A stretch of 64,000 bases of DNA from DAINRZ01 sp964634885. GTDB lineage: Bacteria > Bacteroidota > Ignavibacteria > Kapaibacteriales > UBA2268. The translations under genes were made by a program, and so were the position numbers. The notes under the pieces are model-generated. The model did not search any database. It was given only the letters and a program-made list of their open reading frames with translations, and was not told where the DNA came from. Numbering within the stretch: the stretch's first letter is position 1; each line of letters starts with the position of its first letter. The DNA is taken from the NCBI GenBank assembly GCA_964634885.1, contig CAZWLN010000002.1, positions 1 through 64,000 on the forward strand, written 5' to 3'. Positions 44,250 through 54,513 of this stretch are shown piece by piece.

Positions 44250-47200
44250 ATGTTTCAAACATATTTCAAGACGTTCCAAAGCCTTTATTTAGCCGATGGC
44301 GAAAGTTCCGAACTGACTTACAGGACACCCCTGGAAACCCTCTTAAACTCGTTTGTCGGGGCTAATATCAATAGAAACTTAGTTGTTAAGCATGAACCGA
44401 CAAAGCAGGAAGACAAAGGCAGGCCGGATTTCAAGATTACGACAAAAGAACAGCTTACTATCGGCCTGATTGAGACAAAGAAACCCGGTGAAGACCTGAA
44501 AAAACACCTCAATACTAAGCAGTTGAATAACTATAAGCAATTGTCGGATAACATCATTTTAACCGATTACATGAACTTTTACCTGATCAGGAAAGGCGAA
44601 CCCGTACTTAACACCGAACTCTTTGCCGATTACAGCCTTCAGAACAAAAGATTCAAACTGGAACAATCCCGGATCGATGAACTTACAAGGCTGTTTACTA
44701 ACTTTTTTGAATCGGAACCCGAAACAATCGGCAGAACTCAGGATTTGGCGCTTAAACTGTCGGAAAAAGCCCGTTTCCTGAAAGATTACGGCAGCGCCAT
44801 TCTTGAAAATGATAACGATGAAGAAAACCTTTTGCACGGGCTGTTCAGCGCCTTCCAGAAATCACTGCTGCCGTTGCTTGAAAAGAAATTCTTTGCCGAC
44901 ATATATGCCCAAACCCTTACTTACGGGCTGTTCCTGGCAGCGCTTAACTGCAATGATCCGGAAAAGGAACTTAACAAAGTAACTGCTTATTCCCTTTTGC
45001 CAAATACTTTTCCGTTGATCAAAGAGCTGTTCCATAGATTAGATGATTTCCCGGCTGAAATCGTGTGGGCTGTCGATGAAATCATAAGCATATTGAAAGT
45101 AACGGACTTTGCTGCCATTAAGAAAGAATTTGCCGATTACAGGCATAAAGAAAAAGGGTTCAATGATCCGTTCATTTTCTTCTATGAAGATTTCCTTAAA
45201 CATTATGACAAATCACAAAGAGAGCTGAGAGGGGTTTACTACACACCGGAACCGGTTGTTTCCTTCATTGTCCGTTCGATTGACGTAATACTGAAAGAAA
45301 CATTCGGCATTAAGGACGGTTTCGTCAACAAAGACGTTACCCTGCTGGACTTTGCGACGGGAACAGGAACTTTCCTTCTTAATTCAATAAACTTAGCAAT
45401 TGAACAGGCAAAGAAGATCGGCGACAAACAGACGGTTAACAAAATCCTGAATGAACAGGTAATAAAGAACTTTTACGGCTTTGAATTGCTCGTAGCGCCT
45501 TATGTTATTGCACACCTGAAAATCTCTGAATTCCTGAAAGAACAGGGCTTTTCTATCAATCCGGGAAACAGGCTTAACATTTTCCTGACTAATACTTTGA
45601 CAAATCAGGAACCGGCGTCGTTCCAGACAATGCCCTCACTATCGAAAGAAGGAAAAGAAGCAAACAAAGTAAAGAATAAAGATATATTAGTTGTTTTGGG
45701 AAACCCGCCCTATTCTGTCAGCAGCAGCAATAAAATCGGCTTTATTGCCGAACAGAAAATGAATCGTTACAAAGAAGCTGTTAAGAGCGAAAAGAATATT
45801 CAGCCCCTGTCAGATGATTACATCAAGTTTATACGATTTGCCCACTGGAAAATGGAAAACGCCGAACGTGGCGTAATCGGCATAATAACGAATAATTCCT
45901 TTGTTGACGGGCTGATCCACAGGGGTATGAGACAGGAATTGATGAAAGATTTCGATGAAATCTATATCCTGAATTTGCATGGCAATTCCAGGATTAAAGA
46001 AGTCAGTCCGGACGGTTCCAAAGATGAAAATGTTTTTGATATAATGCAAGGGGTTTGTATCTCGTTTTTCATTAAGAAAGACAACCAAAGCAACAAGGAT
46101 TGTAAGGTCTTTTACAAAGATTTACACGGCTTAAGAGAAAACAAATATAATTTTCTTTTAAATAACTTTATCAAAACAGTTGACTGGATTGAATTATTTC
46201 CAGAGAAAAGTAATTTCTTCTTTTCAATTAAAGAATTGTCAAATAATTATACCTATGATAAAGGACTTTTATTAAACTTTATATTTAATGAATATGGAAG
46301 TGGAATTGAATTTGGAAGAGATGATTTGTTCATTGATTTCAATCAAAATGATCTTGATAATAAAATAATAAAACTATTTTCTAATGAATTAGATGAAAAC
46401 TTTATTAATTTCTTTAATGTTAAAGATACCGGTGGATTCTCTTTAATAAAAAGAATAAATGATTTTAAATACAATAAATCAAACATATTTAACACTTGCT
46501 ATAGACCATTTGATTTAAGATTTTCATATTATCAAGAAGGGTTAACAAGAAGGCCTTCCTATGAAATAATGAAATATTTTATTGAAAAGAATAATACCGC
46601 TTTGATTACAACTCGTCAATATGTTGAAAATATTGAATTTAGCTTTTCATTTGTTACAAATTTAATTACTGATAGAAGAATTACAACAAGCAATAGGGGG
46701 GCTGCATACATTTTCCCAATTTTTATTTATAAAAATGATGAAACTTATGCTTTGCCCTTTGAATTAGAAGAAAATATTGACAACTTTACAAAGGAATTCA
46801 AAGAGTTTATCAAAACGAAATATTCAGGGACATACACACCGGAACAAATACTTGGTTATATTTACGCAGCGCTGCACAGCCCGACATACAGAACCAAGTA
46901 TATTGAATTCCTGAAGATTGACTTTCCAAGAATACCGTTTACAGACGATGAAGCGCTGTTCCGGGAACTGTCAGAAATCGGAACGGAACTGATTGATCAT
47001 CATCTTTTGAAAAATACATATTCGGATAATATTTGCAGGTTCGAAGGGACAGGCGAAAACTTCAAAGTCGAAAAGGTTGAATATGAAGAATTGGACATGA
47101 ACGAAAGCCGTGAAGCGAACTTCCTTTACAAAGCCACCGGCGTCAAATCCGGACGGGTTTGGATCAACAAACAGCGCTGTTTCGAACCCATACCGGAACC

Positions 47201-47381
47201 GATATGGAGTTTCTATATTGGCGGCTACCAGGTACTTGAAAAGTGGCTTAAAGAGCGTAAAAAGCACGAAATAACGCTTTCTGCCGAAGACATTCAACAC
47301 TTTATTAAAGTCGTCAATGTCCTGGACGCAACAATCAGGATAATGAAGCAGATAGATGATAAGACTAAAGAGTGGATATAA
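44250..47381 (+). CDS. Single-chain type IIG/ISP-like restriction-modification enzyme
   Basis: A 1043-residue protein from the ATG at 44250; the frame is open 11 codons upstream, but homology-like sequence starts at MFQTYF. The N-terminal nuclease has D60 in GRPDF and E75-T-K77, the PD-(D/E)xK pattern. A helical spacer region follows to about 320. The N6-adenine methyltransferase has motif X-like YYTPEPVV, motif I LDFATGTGTF (366-375) and motif IV NPPYS (485-489). The C-terminal third should recognise the DNA target. Codons in about 630-845 (46140-46785) are far richer in A and T than on either side, suggesting a swapped recognition module. No separate specificity or helicase gene is adjacent. 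TATTCTTTG ends only eight bases before the ATG, so the message may be nearly leaderless. Confidence 0.9.
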   Translation: MFQTYFKTFQSLYLADGESSELTYRTPLETLLNSFVGANINRNLVVKHEPTKQEDKGRPDFKITTKEQLTIGLIETKKPGEDLKKHLNTKQLNNYKQLSDNIILTDYMNFYLIRKGEPVLNTELFADYSLQNKRFKLEQSRIDELTRLFTNFFESEPETIGRTQDLALKLSEKARFLKDYGSAILENDNDEENLLHGLFSAFQKSLLPLLEKKFFADIYAQTLTYGLFLAALNCNDPEKELNKVTAYSLLPNTFPLIKELFHRLDDFPAEIVWAVDEIISILKVTDFAAIKKEFADYRHKEKGFNDPFIFFYEDFLKHYDKSQRELRGVYYTPEPVVSFIVRSIDVILKETFGIKDGFVNKDVTLLDFATGTGTFLLNSINLAIEQAKKIGDKQTVNKILNEQVIKNFYGFELLVAPYVIAHLKISEFLKEQGFSINPGNRLNIFLTNTLTNQEPASFQTMPSLSKEGKEANKVKNKDILVVLGNPPYSVSSSNKIGFIAEQKMNRYKEAVKSEKNIQPLSDDYIKFIRFAHWKMENAERGVIGIITNNSFVDGLIHRGMRQELMKDFDEIYILNLHGNSRIKEVSPDGSKDENVFDIMQGVCISFFIKKDNQSNKDCKVFYKDLHGLRENKYNFLLNNFIKTVDWIELFPEKSNFFFSIKELSNNYTYDKGLLLNFIFNEYGSGIEFGRDDLFIDFNQNDLDNKIIKLFSNELDENFINFFNVKDTGGFSLIKRINDFKYNKSNIFNTCYRPFDLRFSYYQEGLTRRPSYEIMKYFIEKNNTALITTRQYVENIEFSFSFVTNLITDRRITTSNRGAAYIFPIFIYKNDETYALPFELEENIDNFTKEFKEFIKTKYSGTYTPEQILGYIYAALHSPTYRTKYIEFLKIDFPRIPFTDDEALFRELSEIGTELIDHHLLKNTYSDNICRFEGTGENFKVEKVEYEELDMNESREANFLYKATGVKSGRVWINKQRCFEPIPEPIWSFYIGGYQVLEKWLKERKKHEITLSAEDIQHFIKVVNVLDATIRIMKQIDDKTKEWI

Positions 47382-47463
47382 TTTTGGTTCTTCACTGTTC
47401 GTATGGAAAAAATTATTATAGTAATCAAGATGGTTGTAAGAAGCCTTGTTATTGAACTATTTT

Positions 47464-47549
47464 GCAGAGATGCAAGTTGTACGTCTCTATCGATTCTCTA
47501 AAGCCGGCAGCATAACCTTCTGAAGGGTTGGGAACCTTCGCAAGGTTTC
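47464..47549. repeat. Group of three short intergenic palindromes
   Basis: Between the restriction-modification gene and the FG-GAP gene lie AGAGA...TCTCT (47466-47488), AACCTTCTGAAGGGTT (47514-47529) and GAACCTTCGCAAGGTTTC (47532-47549). Each can fold as a small hairpin. None has a T-run that would make it a clear terminator. They resemble the short palindromes scattered in other gaps of this window. Confidence 0.6.
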
Positions 47550-47640
47550 AATAAAGCAAAAAGATTACAAACACAATTCTATTGGAAAATAGAAGCGATA
47601 TTAGTTATTTTTATTATTTGTTATTATTGGGAATAATAAA

Positions 47641-49974
47641 ATGAAAAAACTACTGCTTGCCATTATATTCGTCATACCAGGCTGTTTAATTTTTGCTGAA
47701 ACAGAAGATACAATCAAGTATTACAAAGATATCCCACGGGGCTTCCACTTCAAAAATGCGGCAATCGACCTGCAGTGCGCCAGGTTTGAGCCTGTCGCTT
47801 CCCCCTGTTACCTTAAGAAGATTAACGTAACGCTTGGAGGTGGAACCGGTACCTTCCGCCTGAGGCTTTTTGGCTATGAAGCAGGCGACCAGATACCTGA
47901 CCTGATGAACGACAAGATAGCGCCGATCAAGGTTACAAAGAGTAATTCCTTAATAAGCACTGTTACCGTCGAGTTGCCCGAACCTGTGATGTTCGACAAC
48001 AGTTGGTTCTGGGTGGCCATCGACAGCCTTTCCAACGGGGTGGTGCTTCTTACAGATACGTTCACCCTGAAAATACCCTACGATACCTATTATTACCAGG
48101 CAATACACAGCAACGACAACACAGTGTGGTCAATTTCCCCGTATTCATACTTCATCAGCGCAATTGTAACCTATCCCACGAAGTCATCGCCCGCATACCT
48201 GAGGGAAGTAACCGAAGAAAGCGGGATTACTGCCGAGCTGCCCAATTCCTGCATTGCTGCCGCCGACTATGACCTGGACGGCTGGATTGACTTGCTGATA
48301 AATAATAAACTGTATCATAACGAACAGAACGGTACTTTCAGGGATGTGACACAGTCGCTCGGCGTTGTCAACAGGCACAATCCCTGCGACACTTCAATCA
48401 GCGGCCGCTGCTACTCCTTCGTTGACAGCGACAACGACGGCGACCTTGATATTTTTATATTCGCCAGGGACACAAGCGTGGTGTTCATCAACAACAACGG
48501 GCAGTACACGGAGAAAATACTGTCCCTGCCGCAGTTCCTGACCTTCGGCTATTCACCCCTGCTGTTTAACTGGGCTGACCTGAACAGCGACGGTTACCCC
48601 GACCTCTACGCCGGCCAGCAGGCCTCGGGCTACTATGCCGACGGCCCCGACATCCTGCCGAGCTTTATTTTTATTAATAATAAAGAAAATGATTTTACGG
48701 ACGAATCCACCCGTATGTTTTCAAAATTCCATGTATTCAGGAGGGCAAGGGCGTCCCAGTTCGGAGATTTTAACAACGACGGCTACCAGGACCTCTACAT
48801 AGGCAATTATTTCCTGAACCGCGACGAGCTCTATTATAACGACGGTACAGGCAATTTTGACGATATTGCTCCCTACAAGGGCCTGGACCTGACAAACACG
48901 GGCTCCATGCACGGCTGCGGCGTCAATCTCTTCGATTACGACAACGACGGTGACCTTGACATCATCGTGGCGCGAATTGCCCATTCGCGTTTCGTCAGAG
49001 AGTACGACCACAGGGGAACAGTCCTCTACCGCAACGAAGGTCCCCCGGACTTTAACTTCACCGATCTCACCGGCCAGTACAACGACTATCCCGGGCAGAT
49101 TGCCCCCTGCGGGCTGGAGTATGAAGACTACCATTCCAGCGCTGCTTTTGCAGACGTTAACAATGACGGCCTTCCGGACCTGCTGCTTAAAACATATAAT
49201 CCTTACCGTTTCATCAGCTTTTACGAACAGCAGCCGGACCACAGTTTCACTATGAAACGCTTCGAATATGGCCTGGACAGGCTCGACGCAAGAAATGCAG
49301 GCCAGGTATGGCTCGATTACAACAACGACGGCAAACTGGACCTCATCATCACAAACAATGACAAGATGTCCCTGTTTAAGAATACCATCAGTAACGGCAT
49401 GAACAAGGTCGAACTCGACCTGAAGTGTACCAGCGGCAATAAATTTGCCATCGGCGCCAGGGCCTGTGTCCATTCCGGCGACAGTACATTCATGCGCGAA
49501 GTGGTTTGCGGACAGGATGAATGGGTACAGTTTCCATACCGCCTCCATATAGGCATGGGCCGGCTGCAGACAATCGATTCGGTAGTTGTCCTCTGGCCGG
49601 TCAAGCCCCAGAAGAGGGATGTTTACAAGAACCTGGAGCCTAACAGGATATATACGCTCAATGAAGGAGGCGCCGTCAGCTCGCAGGTCCTCGGTGTACC
49701 GTACCCTGTGATGGCAGTTTCACAATCTGTTGCATACCCCAACCCGTTCAACAGAAGTACAACAATCAGCTATATAGTACCCGAATTCGGCAAAGTGGAA
49801 CTGAAAGTATTTGACGCCCGGGGCAATGAAATCGCTGTCCTGGTCGATGCACTCATGGAACCCGGGGACTACGAAGCCGTATTCAGCGGAGAAGGCCTTG
49901 CACCCGGCAGCTACTATTATACCCTTAAAACCGGCAGTAAATCCCAGTCTTCGAAGATTATACTTGTAAGATAG
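47641..49974 (+). CDS. Secreted FG-GAP/ASPIC propeller protein with T9SS tail
   Basis: A 777-residue exported protein with a signal peptide ending LIFA. Residues about 25-180 form an N-terminal domain of unknown type. From about 195 to 590 I count seven FG-GAP/VCBS repeats with calcium-loop motifs such as DYDLDGWIDL, DSDNDGDLDI, DFNNDGYQDL and DYNNDGKLDL, consistent with one seven-bladed propeller. A CRTAC/ASPIC-like domain follows (IGARACV ... LHIGMGRLQTIDSVVVLWP), and then a sorting domain with YPNPFNRSTT. Proteins with this order are usually extracellular, perhaps for adhesion or polymer binding; the ligand is unknown. Confidence 0.9.
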   Translation: MKKLLLAIIFVIPGCLIFAETEDTIKYYKDIPRGFHFKNAAIDLQCARFEPVASPCYLKKINVTLGGGTGTFRLRLFGYEAGDQIPDLMNDKIAPIKVTKSNSLISTVTVELPEPVMFDNSWFWVAIDSLSNGVVLLTDTFTLKIPYDTYYYQAIHSNDNTVWSISPYSYFISAIVTYPTKSSPAYLREVTEESGITAELPNSCIAAADYDLDGWIDLLINNKLYHNEQNGTFRDVTQSLGVVNRHNPCDTSISGRCYSFVDSDNDGDLDIFIFARDTSVVFINNNGQYTEKILSLPQFLTFGYSPLLFNWADLNSDGYPDLYAGQQASGYYADGPDILPSFIFINNKENDFTDESTRMFSKFHVFRRARASQFGDFNNDGYQDLYIGNYFLNRDELYYNDGTGNFDDIAPYKGLDLTNTGSMHGCGVNLFDYDNDGDLDIIVARIAHSRFVREYDHRGTVLYRNEGPPDFNFTDLTGQYNDYPGQIAPCGLEYEDYHSSAAFADVNNDGLPDLLLKTYNPYRFISFYEQQPDHSFTMKRFEYGLDRLDARNAGQVWLDYNNDGKLDLIITNNDKMSLFKNTISNGMNKVELDLKCTSGNKFAIGARACVHSGDSTFMREVVCGQDEWVQFPYRLHIGMGRLQTIDSVVVLWPVKPQKRDVYKNLEPNRIYTLNEGGAVSSQVLGVPYPVMAVSQSVAYPNPFNRSTTISYIVPEFGKVELKVFDARGNEIAVLVDALMEPGDYEAVFSGEGLAPGSYYYTLKTGSKSQSSKIILVR

Positions 49975-50163
49975 TATTTGTCGGCAGATTAAAGTAATAA
50001 TTAAAGGAATACACCTTGCGTAGTGTATGATCACCCGCATTCAGAGCGGAATATGTAGTGTTTTTCTTATGTTTTGACGACTTTTGCTCCTGTAACGTTC
50101 GCCACAGCTGTGTGTCTATCGGGATAATTAACTGATTAGATACACTTGTAAAGGAGTATTGAC

Positions 50164-51138
50164 ATGAAGAAATGCTTACTGATTCTGACGATCGCTTTGT
50201 GCTGTCAATCGGTCTATTCACAGCAGACAGGGCCTTTTTACTACACTTTTGATAACAACGGAATTCAAAGCTCCGTCTATATGTATGTGCCTGAAGACTA
50301 TGATTCTACGAAGGTCTATCCCTTACTTTGGGCGTGGCATGGAGCCGGAATGCCCGGTGAAGACATGCTCGACCTTATGGGGCAACTGCGTTTCAAAATA
50401 AAATGTATCATTGTCTGTCCCGATGCGAATAATGTGGAGACAAACACACAGATGGGCAGCCTGGTCAATGCCTCGTACTCCAACGCCCGTCGAACTTATA
50501 AGCTTGACACTACAAAGATGATAATTACCGGCTATTCCTGGGGCGGCGGGCTGAGTTTCCAGCTTGGAATGCGCAATCCTGCGCTTGTTACGGGCATCAT
50601 CGGGCTGGCGCCTGCCGTTTCTGAAGACATGATTACCGACGCCATGTGGAATAATGTAAAGAAAAACAGGATGGCGATGATACTGGGATCTGAAGACCAG
50701 AACTATTCCATCGTCAACAGCACCATGAAAAAAATCAGGGACAAAGGCGGCGACATTTTATACATAGAAAAAGAAGGGCTTGACCACGGGGGTACAAACG
50801 GTTACTACGGTACAGAGGAATTTCTCAATGACTATGTTAAATGCTACAATTACATTATCGGCGAAACTAACGGCGTCGAGGATAATCAAACTGTACCTGA
50901 TTGTGAATCATTAACAATATTTCCCAATCCGGCACCGGAATATATTTACCTTAGCGCCGGCCCAAACATTGAAGCCAGTTCTGTGGCTATGATTTATAAT
51001 AGCATTGGCGATTGTGTGATGAACATTAATGATACGGGCAGCAGGATTGATATTTCCATGTTGGAGCCTGGTGTTTATTCCCTGATAATTGTCACAGGTT
51101 CAAAAAACCAGACTGCACAGTTTTTGGTAGTAAAGTAA
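50164..51138 (+). CDS. Secreted alpha/beta-hydrolase (esterase) with T9SS tail, paralogue 1
   Basis: A 324-residue exported hydrolase related to the LpqC/feruloyl-esterase and polyhydroxyalkanoate-depolymerase group. AAAGGAG sits nine bases before the ATG; signal peptide 1-19. The oxyanion motif WHGAGMPG is near 58. The nucleophile is S125 in GYSWGG, a candidate acid is D178 in GSEDQ, and H208 in GLDHGG completes the triad. The sorting domain begins IFPNPAPEY near 257. The hydrolase part is short (about 225 residues). Substrate cannot be told; secreted members often act on esters in plant polymers or on polyesters. It heads four consecutive paralogues. Confidence 0.86.
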   Translation: MKKCLLILTIALCCQSVYSQQTGPFYYTFDNNGIQSSVYMYVPEDYDSTKVYPLLWAWHGAGMPGEDMLDLMGQLRFKIKCIIVCPDANNVETNTQMGSLVNASYSNARRTYKLDTTKMIITGYSWGGGLSFQLGMRNPALVTGIIGLAPAVSEDMITDAMWNNVKKNRMAMILGSEDQNYSIVNSTMKKIRDKGGDILYIEKEGLDHGGTNGYYGTEEFLNDYVKCYNYIIGETNGVEDNQTVPDCESLTIFPNPAPEYIYLSAGPNIEASSVAMIYNSIGDCVMNINDTGSRIDISMLEPGVYSLIIVTGSKNQTAQFLVVK

Positions 51139-51280
51139 GCCGGCTATCGATCATATTCTCTTTCCGGTCAAACTGACTTGTACAATTCGGTTTCAACTTT
51201 CTTAGTGAAAATCTGAGACTTTTCAGACTATGATGTGTTTATTAATATATTATTTGTTTCAAACTTTTAGGTATTTTGAC

Positions 51281-52255
51281 ATGAAGAAATTATTACTAAT
51301 TTTAACAATTATTTTATGCAGTCAATCGGTTTTTGCCAAGAAAACAGGAGCGTTTTCATTGACATTCTCAAACAATGGAATCCAAAGCTCCGTCTATTTG
51401 TATGTGCCTGAGGATTATGATTCCACTAAAGCCTATCCCATGCTATGGGGCTGGCATGGAGGTGGCGTACCCGGTGAAACAATGCTTAATATGCTGGCAC
51501 AAATAAGGTACAGTACAAAAGTAATAATTGTTTGCCCGGATATTAACAATATTACTACCAACGATCAGTTTTCAAACATATATAGCTTTTCATACCTATA
51601 CCCAATACAGAATTATTCGGTAGATACGACAAAGGTCGTAATTACTGGTAGTTCGCTTGGCGGATTCTATGCTTACCAGATTGGCTTAACCAATCCGAAA
51701 CTTGTTAAAGGTATTATTGGTATAGCTCCGGCAATCGGTGTTGAGGATATTACGACAGATCAATGGGAAAACGTATCTCAAGTCAGGATGGCAACAATAT
51801 TAGGTACCCTCGACGACAATTACGATGCAGTTAGTGACTTGATTACTGAGATCAAAGACAGAGGAGGGGACATGCTTTTCATTGAAAAGCAAGGCTTGGA
51901 CCATGTTGGTTCCAATGGATACTACTCGACTCAGGAGTTCATAGACGACTATATGAATTGCTTCGATTATGTATTGAACTCCACTACAGGCGTGGAAGTC
52001 CAACCGACGGCCGGAAAGCCAATGAGCTTGGAAATATATCCCAATCCTGCTTCGGACTATATCTCAATCAACACCGGCAGCGACAATAATACTAATAGTG
52101 AAATTAGAATCTATAACTGTCTTGGCGCTTGTGTCTTGACCACAGATGAAGCTTCTCAGTTGGTAGATGTTTCAATATTGCCGTCGGGCGTTTACTCTCT
52201 GTCGGTCGGCAACGGTTCCGGAACTCAGACAGGTCATTTTATAGTGGCGAGGTAG
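51281..52255 (+). CDS. Secreted alpha/beta-hydrolase with T9SS tail, paralogue 2
   Basis: A 324-residue protein from the ATG at 51281, where the signal peptide MKKLLLILTIILCSQSVFA begins; the 17 codons upstream add an unlikely second hydrophobic stretch. WHGGGVPG is the oxyanion motif, GSSLGG the nucleophile elbow, LDDNYD a candidate acid and GLDHVG the histidine segment. The sorting domain has IYPNPASDYI. The DNA is more AT-rich than in paralogues 1 and 4. The gap of 142 bases upstream shows only a small CTGA...TCAG hairpin. Confidence 0.85.
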   Translation: MKKLLLILTIILCSQSVFAKKTGAFSLTFSNNGIQSSVYLYVPEDYDSTKAYPMLWGWHGGGVPGETMLNMLAQIRYSTKVIIVCPDINNITTNDQFSNIYSFSYLYPIQNYSVDTTKVVITGSSLGGFYAYQIGLTNPKLVKGIIGIAPAIGVEDITTDQWENVSQVRMATILGTLDDNYDAVSDLITEIKDRGGDMLFIEKQGLDHVGSNGYYSTQEFIDDYMNCFDYVLNSTTGVEVQPTAGKPMSLEIYPNPASDYISINTGSDNNTNSEIRIYNCLGACVLTTDEASQLVDVSILPSGVYSLSVGNGSGTQTGHFIVAR

Positions 52256-52378
52256 GTCGATACAAATTATTAACATAGGGGATAATTTTTCTCTTATGTG
52301 TAACTTTTCATTGGTTTGGTGAGTCTCTTAAATAGTAGAAATTATGTCTTTTGTTAAATATATTTTAGGATGATATCT

Positions 52379-53344
52379 ATGAAAAAAACAGTACTTTTCT
52401 TATTAGTCATTCTTTGCGCTCAATCAGCATTTGCTGTTAAAACCGGTACTTTCACAGTCAAGGTTGCAATCAACGGCAATCAGCGTTCAATTAATTATTA
52501 CGTTCCGGGATACTACGACTCTACCAAATCCATACCTATGCTGTGGGGATGGGGAGCAGGCATGACCGGCGCAGAAATGCTGGAAAGGCTTAAACAAATG
52601 CAGAATAAAATTAACGGCATCATCGTATGTCCGGACCTGAACGGCCTGGGCGGGAACGAATATGATGAAATGGCTGAATATTCCTATAATTATACACGCC
52701 AGAATTATAACATCGATACACAAAAGATTGTCATTACCGGCTTTTCAATGGGGGCTGGAAAGGCTATGGGAATCGGCCTTGGCAAGCCCTCAAGGGTCAA
52801 AGGAATAATCTGTATGGCTCCGGCGATGACAAAGAGTAGTATGGATGAAAACATGTGGAGCAATGTTTCAAAAGTCAGGATTGCAGCGATAATGGGCTTG
52901 AAAGACAGCGGGAAAGACGCTGTTTCCGTCTTGATGGACGAAATAGAAAGCAAGGGCGGCAGCGTGTTGTATATTGAGAAAGAAGGACTGGACCACATGG
53001 GAACAAATGGTTATTATAAAACACAGGCGTTTATTAATGATTACATGAATTGCTACAATTTTGTTGTCAGCAATTCAACTGACGTTGAAGAAGAGGCAAC
53101 CGGGTCGGGTAATGGATTGGCTGTGTTTCCAAACCCTGCAACAGAATTCATCTCCATCAACATCGACAGCAATGATGATCCTTCTTTCCAGGGCAGAATT
53201 TACAACCAGATCGGTGATTGCGTGATGACTCTGGAGAAAAACAGCGGCATTATCGATATATCCGGTCTTGAACAAGGCCTTTACTCAATTGTTGTCGTCA
53301 ATGGATCAAAAACAATGGCCGGAAGGTTCATCGTTGTAAAATAG
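52379..53344 (+). CDS. Secreted alpha/beta-hydrolase-like protein with T9SS tail, paralogue 3, oxyanion motif altered
   Basis: A 321-residue protein from the ATG at 52379; AGGA nine or so bases upstream favours it over the ATG at 52370. The nucleophile elbow is GFSMGA, the candidate acid lies in LKDSGKD, and the histidine segment is GLDHMG. The oxyanion-hole motif differs: paralogues have W-H-G-[AG]-G, but here the segment reads WGWGAGMTG, so the histidine is absent. Activity may be changed or lost. The sorting domain has VFPNPATEFI. Confidence 0.83.
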   Translation: MKKTVLFLLVILCAQSAFAVKTGTFTVKVAINGNQRSINYYVPGYYDSTKSIPMLWGWGAGMTGAEMLERLKQMQNKINGIIVCPDLNGLGGNEYDEMAEYSYNYTRQNYNIDTQKIVITGFSMGAGKAMGIGLGKPSRVKGIICMAPAMTKSSMDENMWSNVSKVRIAAIMGLKDSGKDAVSVLMDEIESKGGSVLYIEKEGLDHMGTNGYYKTQAFINDYMNCYNFVVSNSTDVEEEATGSGNGLAVFPNPATEFISINIDSNDDPSFQGRIYNQIGDCVMTLEKNSGIIDISGLEQGLYSIVVVNGSKTMAGRFIVVK

Positions 53345-53524
53345 GAAGTGAGAAAGTTCTGTTCACAGTCCTGAAAATGATTCATTCAGGCGTTAAGTGG
53401 CTGACGGGATAAGGCCCTTAAAAATTCATTTTTTAAATGGAATTCTATCGGACAATTTCTGAAACGTTTTGCTGCTTTTTGCGTTTATACTGAATAATAA
53501 ATTGTATGTCAAAGGGATGTTCGC

Positions 53525-54499
53525 ATGAAGAAATACATACTGGTTGCCGCTTTGATACTGTGTTCTCATCGGGCCTGCGCACTTCAGACGGGCAGGTTCC
53601 ACATCACAATCGACAACAACGGCGTCAGCAGTGAAATATATTTCTATGTGCCTGAAGACTACGATTCCTCGAAAGCCTGGCCTTTACTCTGGGCATGGCA
53701 CGGCGCCGGAATGCCCGCTTCGGAGATGCTGGATTTTATGATGCAGATGGAGGATGATCTACAATGTATTATTGCCTGTCCCGACGCAAACAGCGCTAAA
53801 AGCCGGGAGCAGTTGAATTACCTGACAGACTGTTCTTACACCTATCCATTACGGAACTATCACATCGACAGTACGAAAATTGTAATTACCGGCTATTCCT
53901 GGGGGGGCATGACTGCTTACCTTGTCGGGCTGCAAAAACCGGCCCTTGTCAGGGGCATCATCGGCCTGGCTCCTGTCATCGGCATCAGCCAGGTTACCGG
54001 TGAGATGTGGGATAATATGCCGAAAGTAAGGATGGCCACAATCCTGGGCAACAACGACAACAGTTTCCTGTATATCCGGTTCCTGATGGATTCCATCAAA
54101 AAGAGGGGCGGCAGCCTCTTGTATCTTGAAAAGGACGGCCTGGACCATGGCGGATCCAACGGCTATTATGAGTCTGAGGAATTTTTCGATGACTATCTGC
54201 AATGCTATAATTATGTTATAGGCAACACTGACGCTGTCGAAGAATACCCGAATGAGAGAGAGAACGAATCATTATCTGTAATAACCGGTCCGGCTGCTGA
54301 GTTTATTGCATTCAACACCGGCAACGATGATGAAACGAGCGCCCGGATAAGTATCTACAACTCACTTGGCAATTGCATATTAACGACAAATGAGGTGGCA
54401 CAACGCATCGACATCTCTGTATTAGATTCGGGTGCATATTTCCTGGTAATGATGAAAGGCTCAAGGATCCTTGTCCGGCGGTTTATGGTAATGAGGTAA
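53525..54499 (+). CDS. Secreted alpha/beta-hydrolase, paralogue 4, degenerate sorting motif
   Basis: A 324-residue exported protein; AAGGGATG precedes the ATG. WHGAGMPA, GYSWGG (nucleophile), NNDNS (candidate acid) and GLDHGG are all kept, so the enzyme part looks intact. The C-terminal domain still follows the sorting fold, ending RRFMVMR, but the usual F/Y-P-N-P-A motif is replaced by VITGPAAEF. Loss of the asparagine and first proline may weaken T9SS recognition. It converges with the next gene. Confidence 0.85.
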   Translation: MKKYILVAALILCSHRACALQTGRFHITIDNNGVSSEIYFYVPEDYDSSKAWPLLWAWHGAGMPASEMLDFMMQMEDDLQCIIACPDANSAKSREQLNYLTDCSYTYPLRNYHIDSTKIVITGYSWGGMTAYLVGLQKPALVRGIIGLAPVIGISQVTGEMWDNMPKVRMATILGNNDNSFLYIRFLMDSIKKRGGSLLYLEKDGLDHGGSNGYYESEEFFDDYLQCYNYVIGNTDAVEEYPNERENESLSVITGPAAEFIAFNTGNDDETSARISIYNSLGNCILTTNEVAQRIDISVLDSGAYFLVMMKGSRILVRRFMVMR

Positions 54500-54513
54500 A
54501 TACTAAAACGGAA

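Noticed and set aside
44250..47381. Type I restriction system
   Set aside because: No separate specificity or helicase subunit is present. Nuclease, methyltransferase and recognition parts are in one chain, which fits type IIG/ISP-like enzymes.
48721..49548. 275-codon frame antisense to the FG-GAP gene
   Set aside because: It arises from the repeated Asp/Asn-rich calcium loops read backwards, giving a valine-rich artefact.
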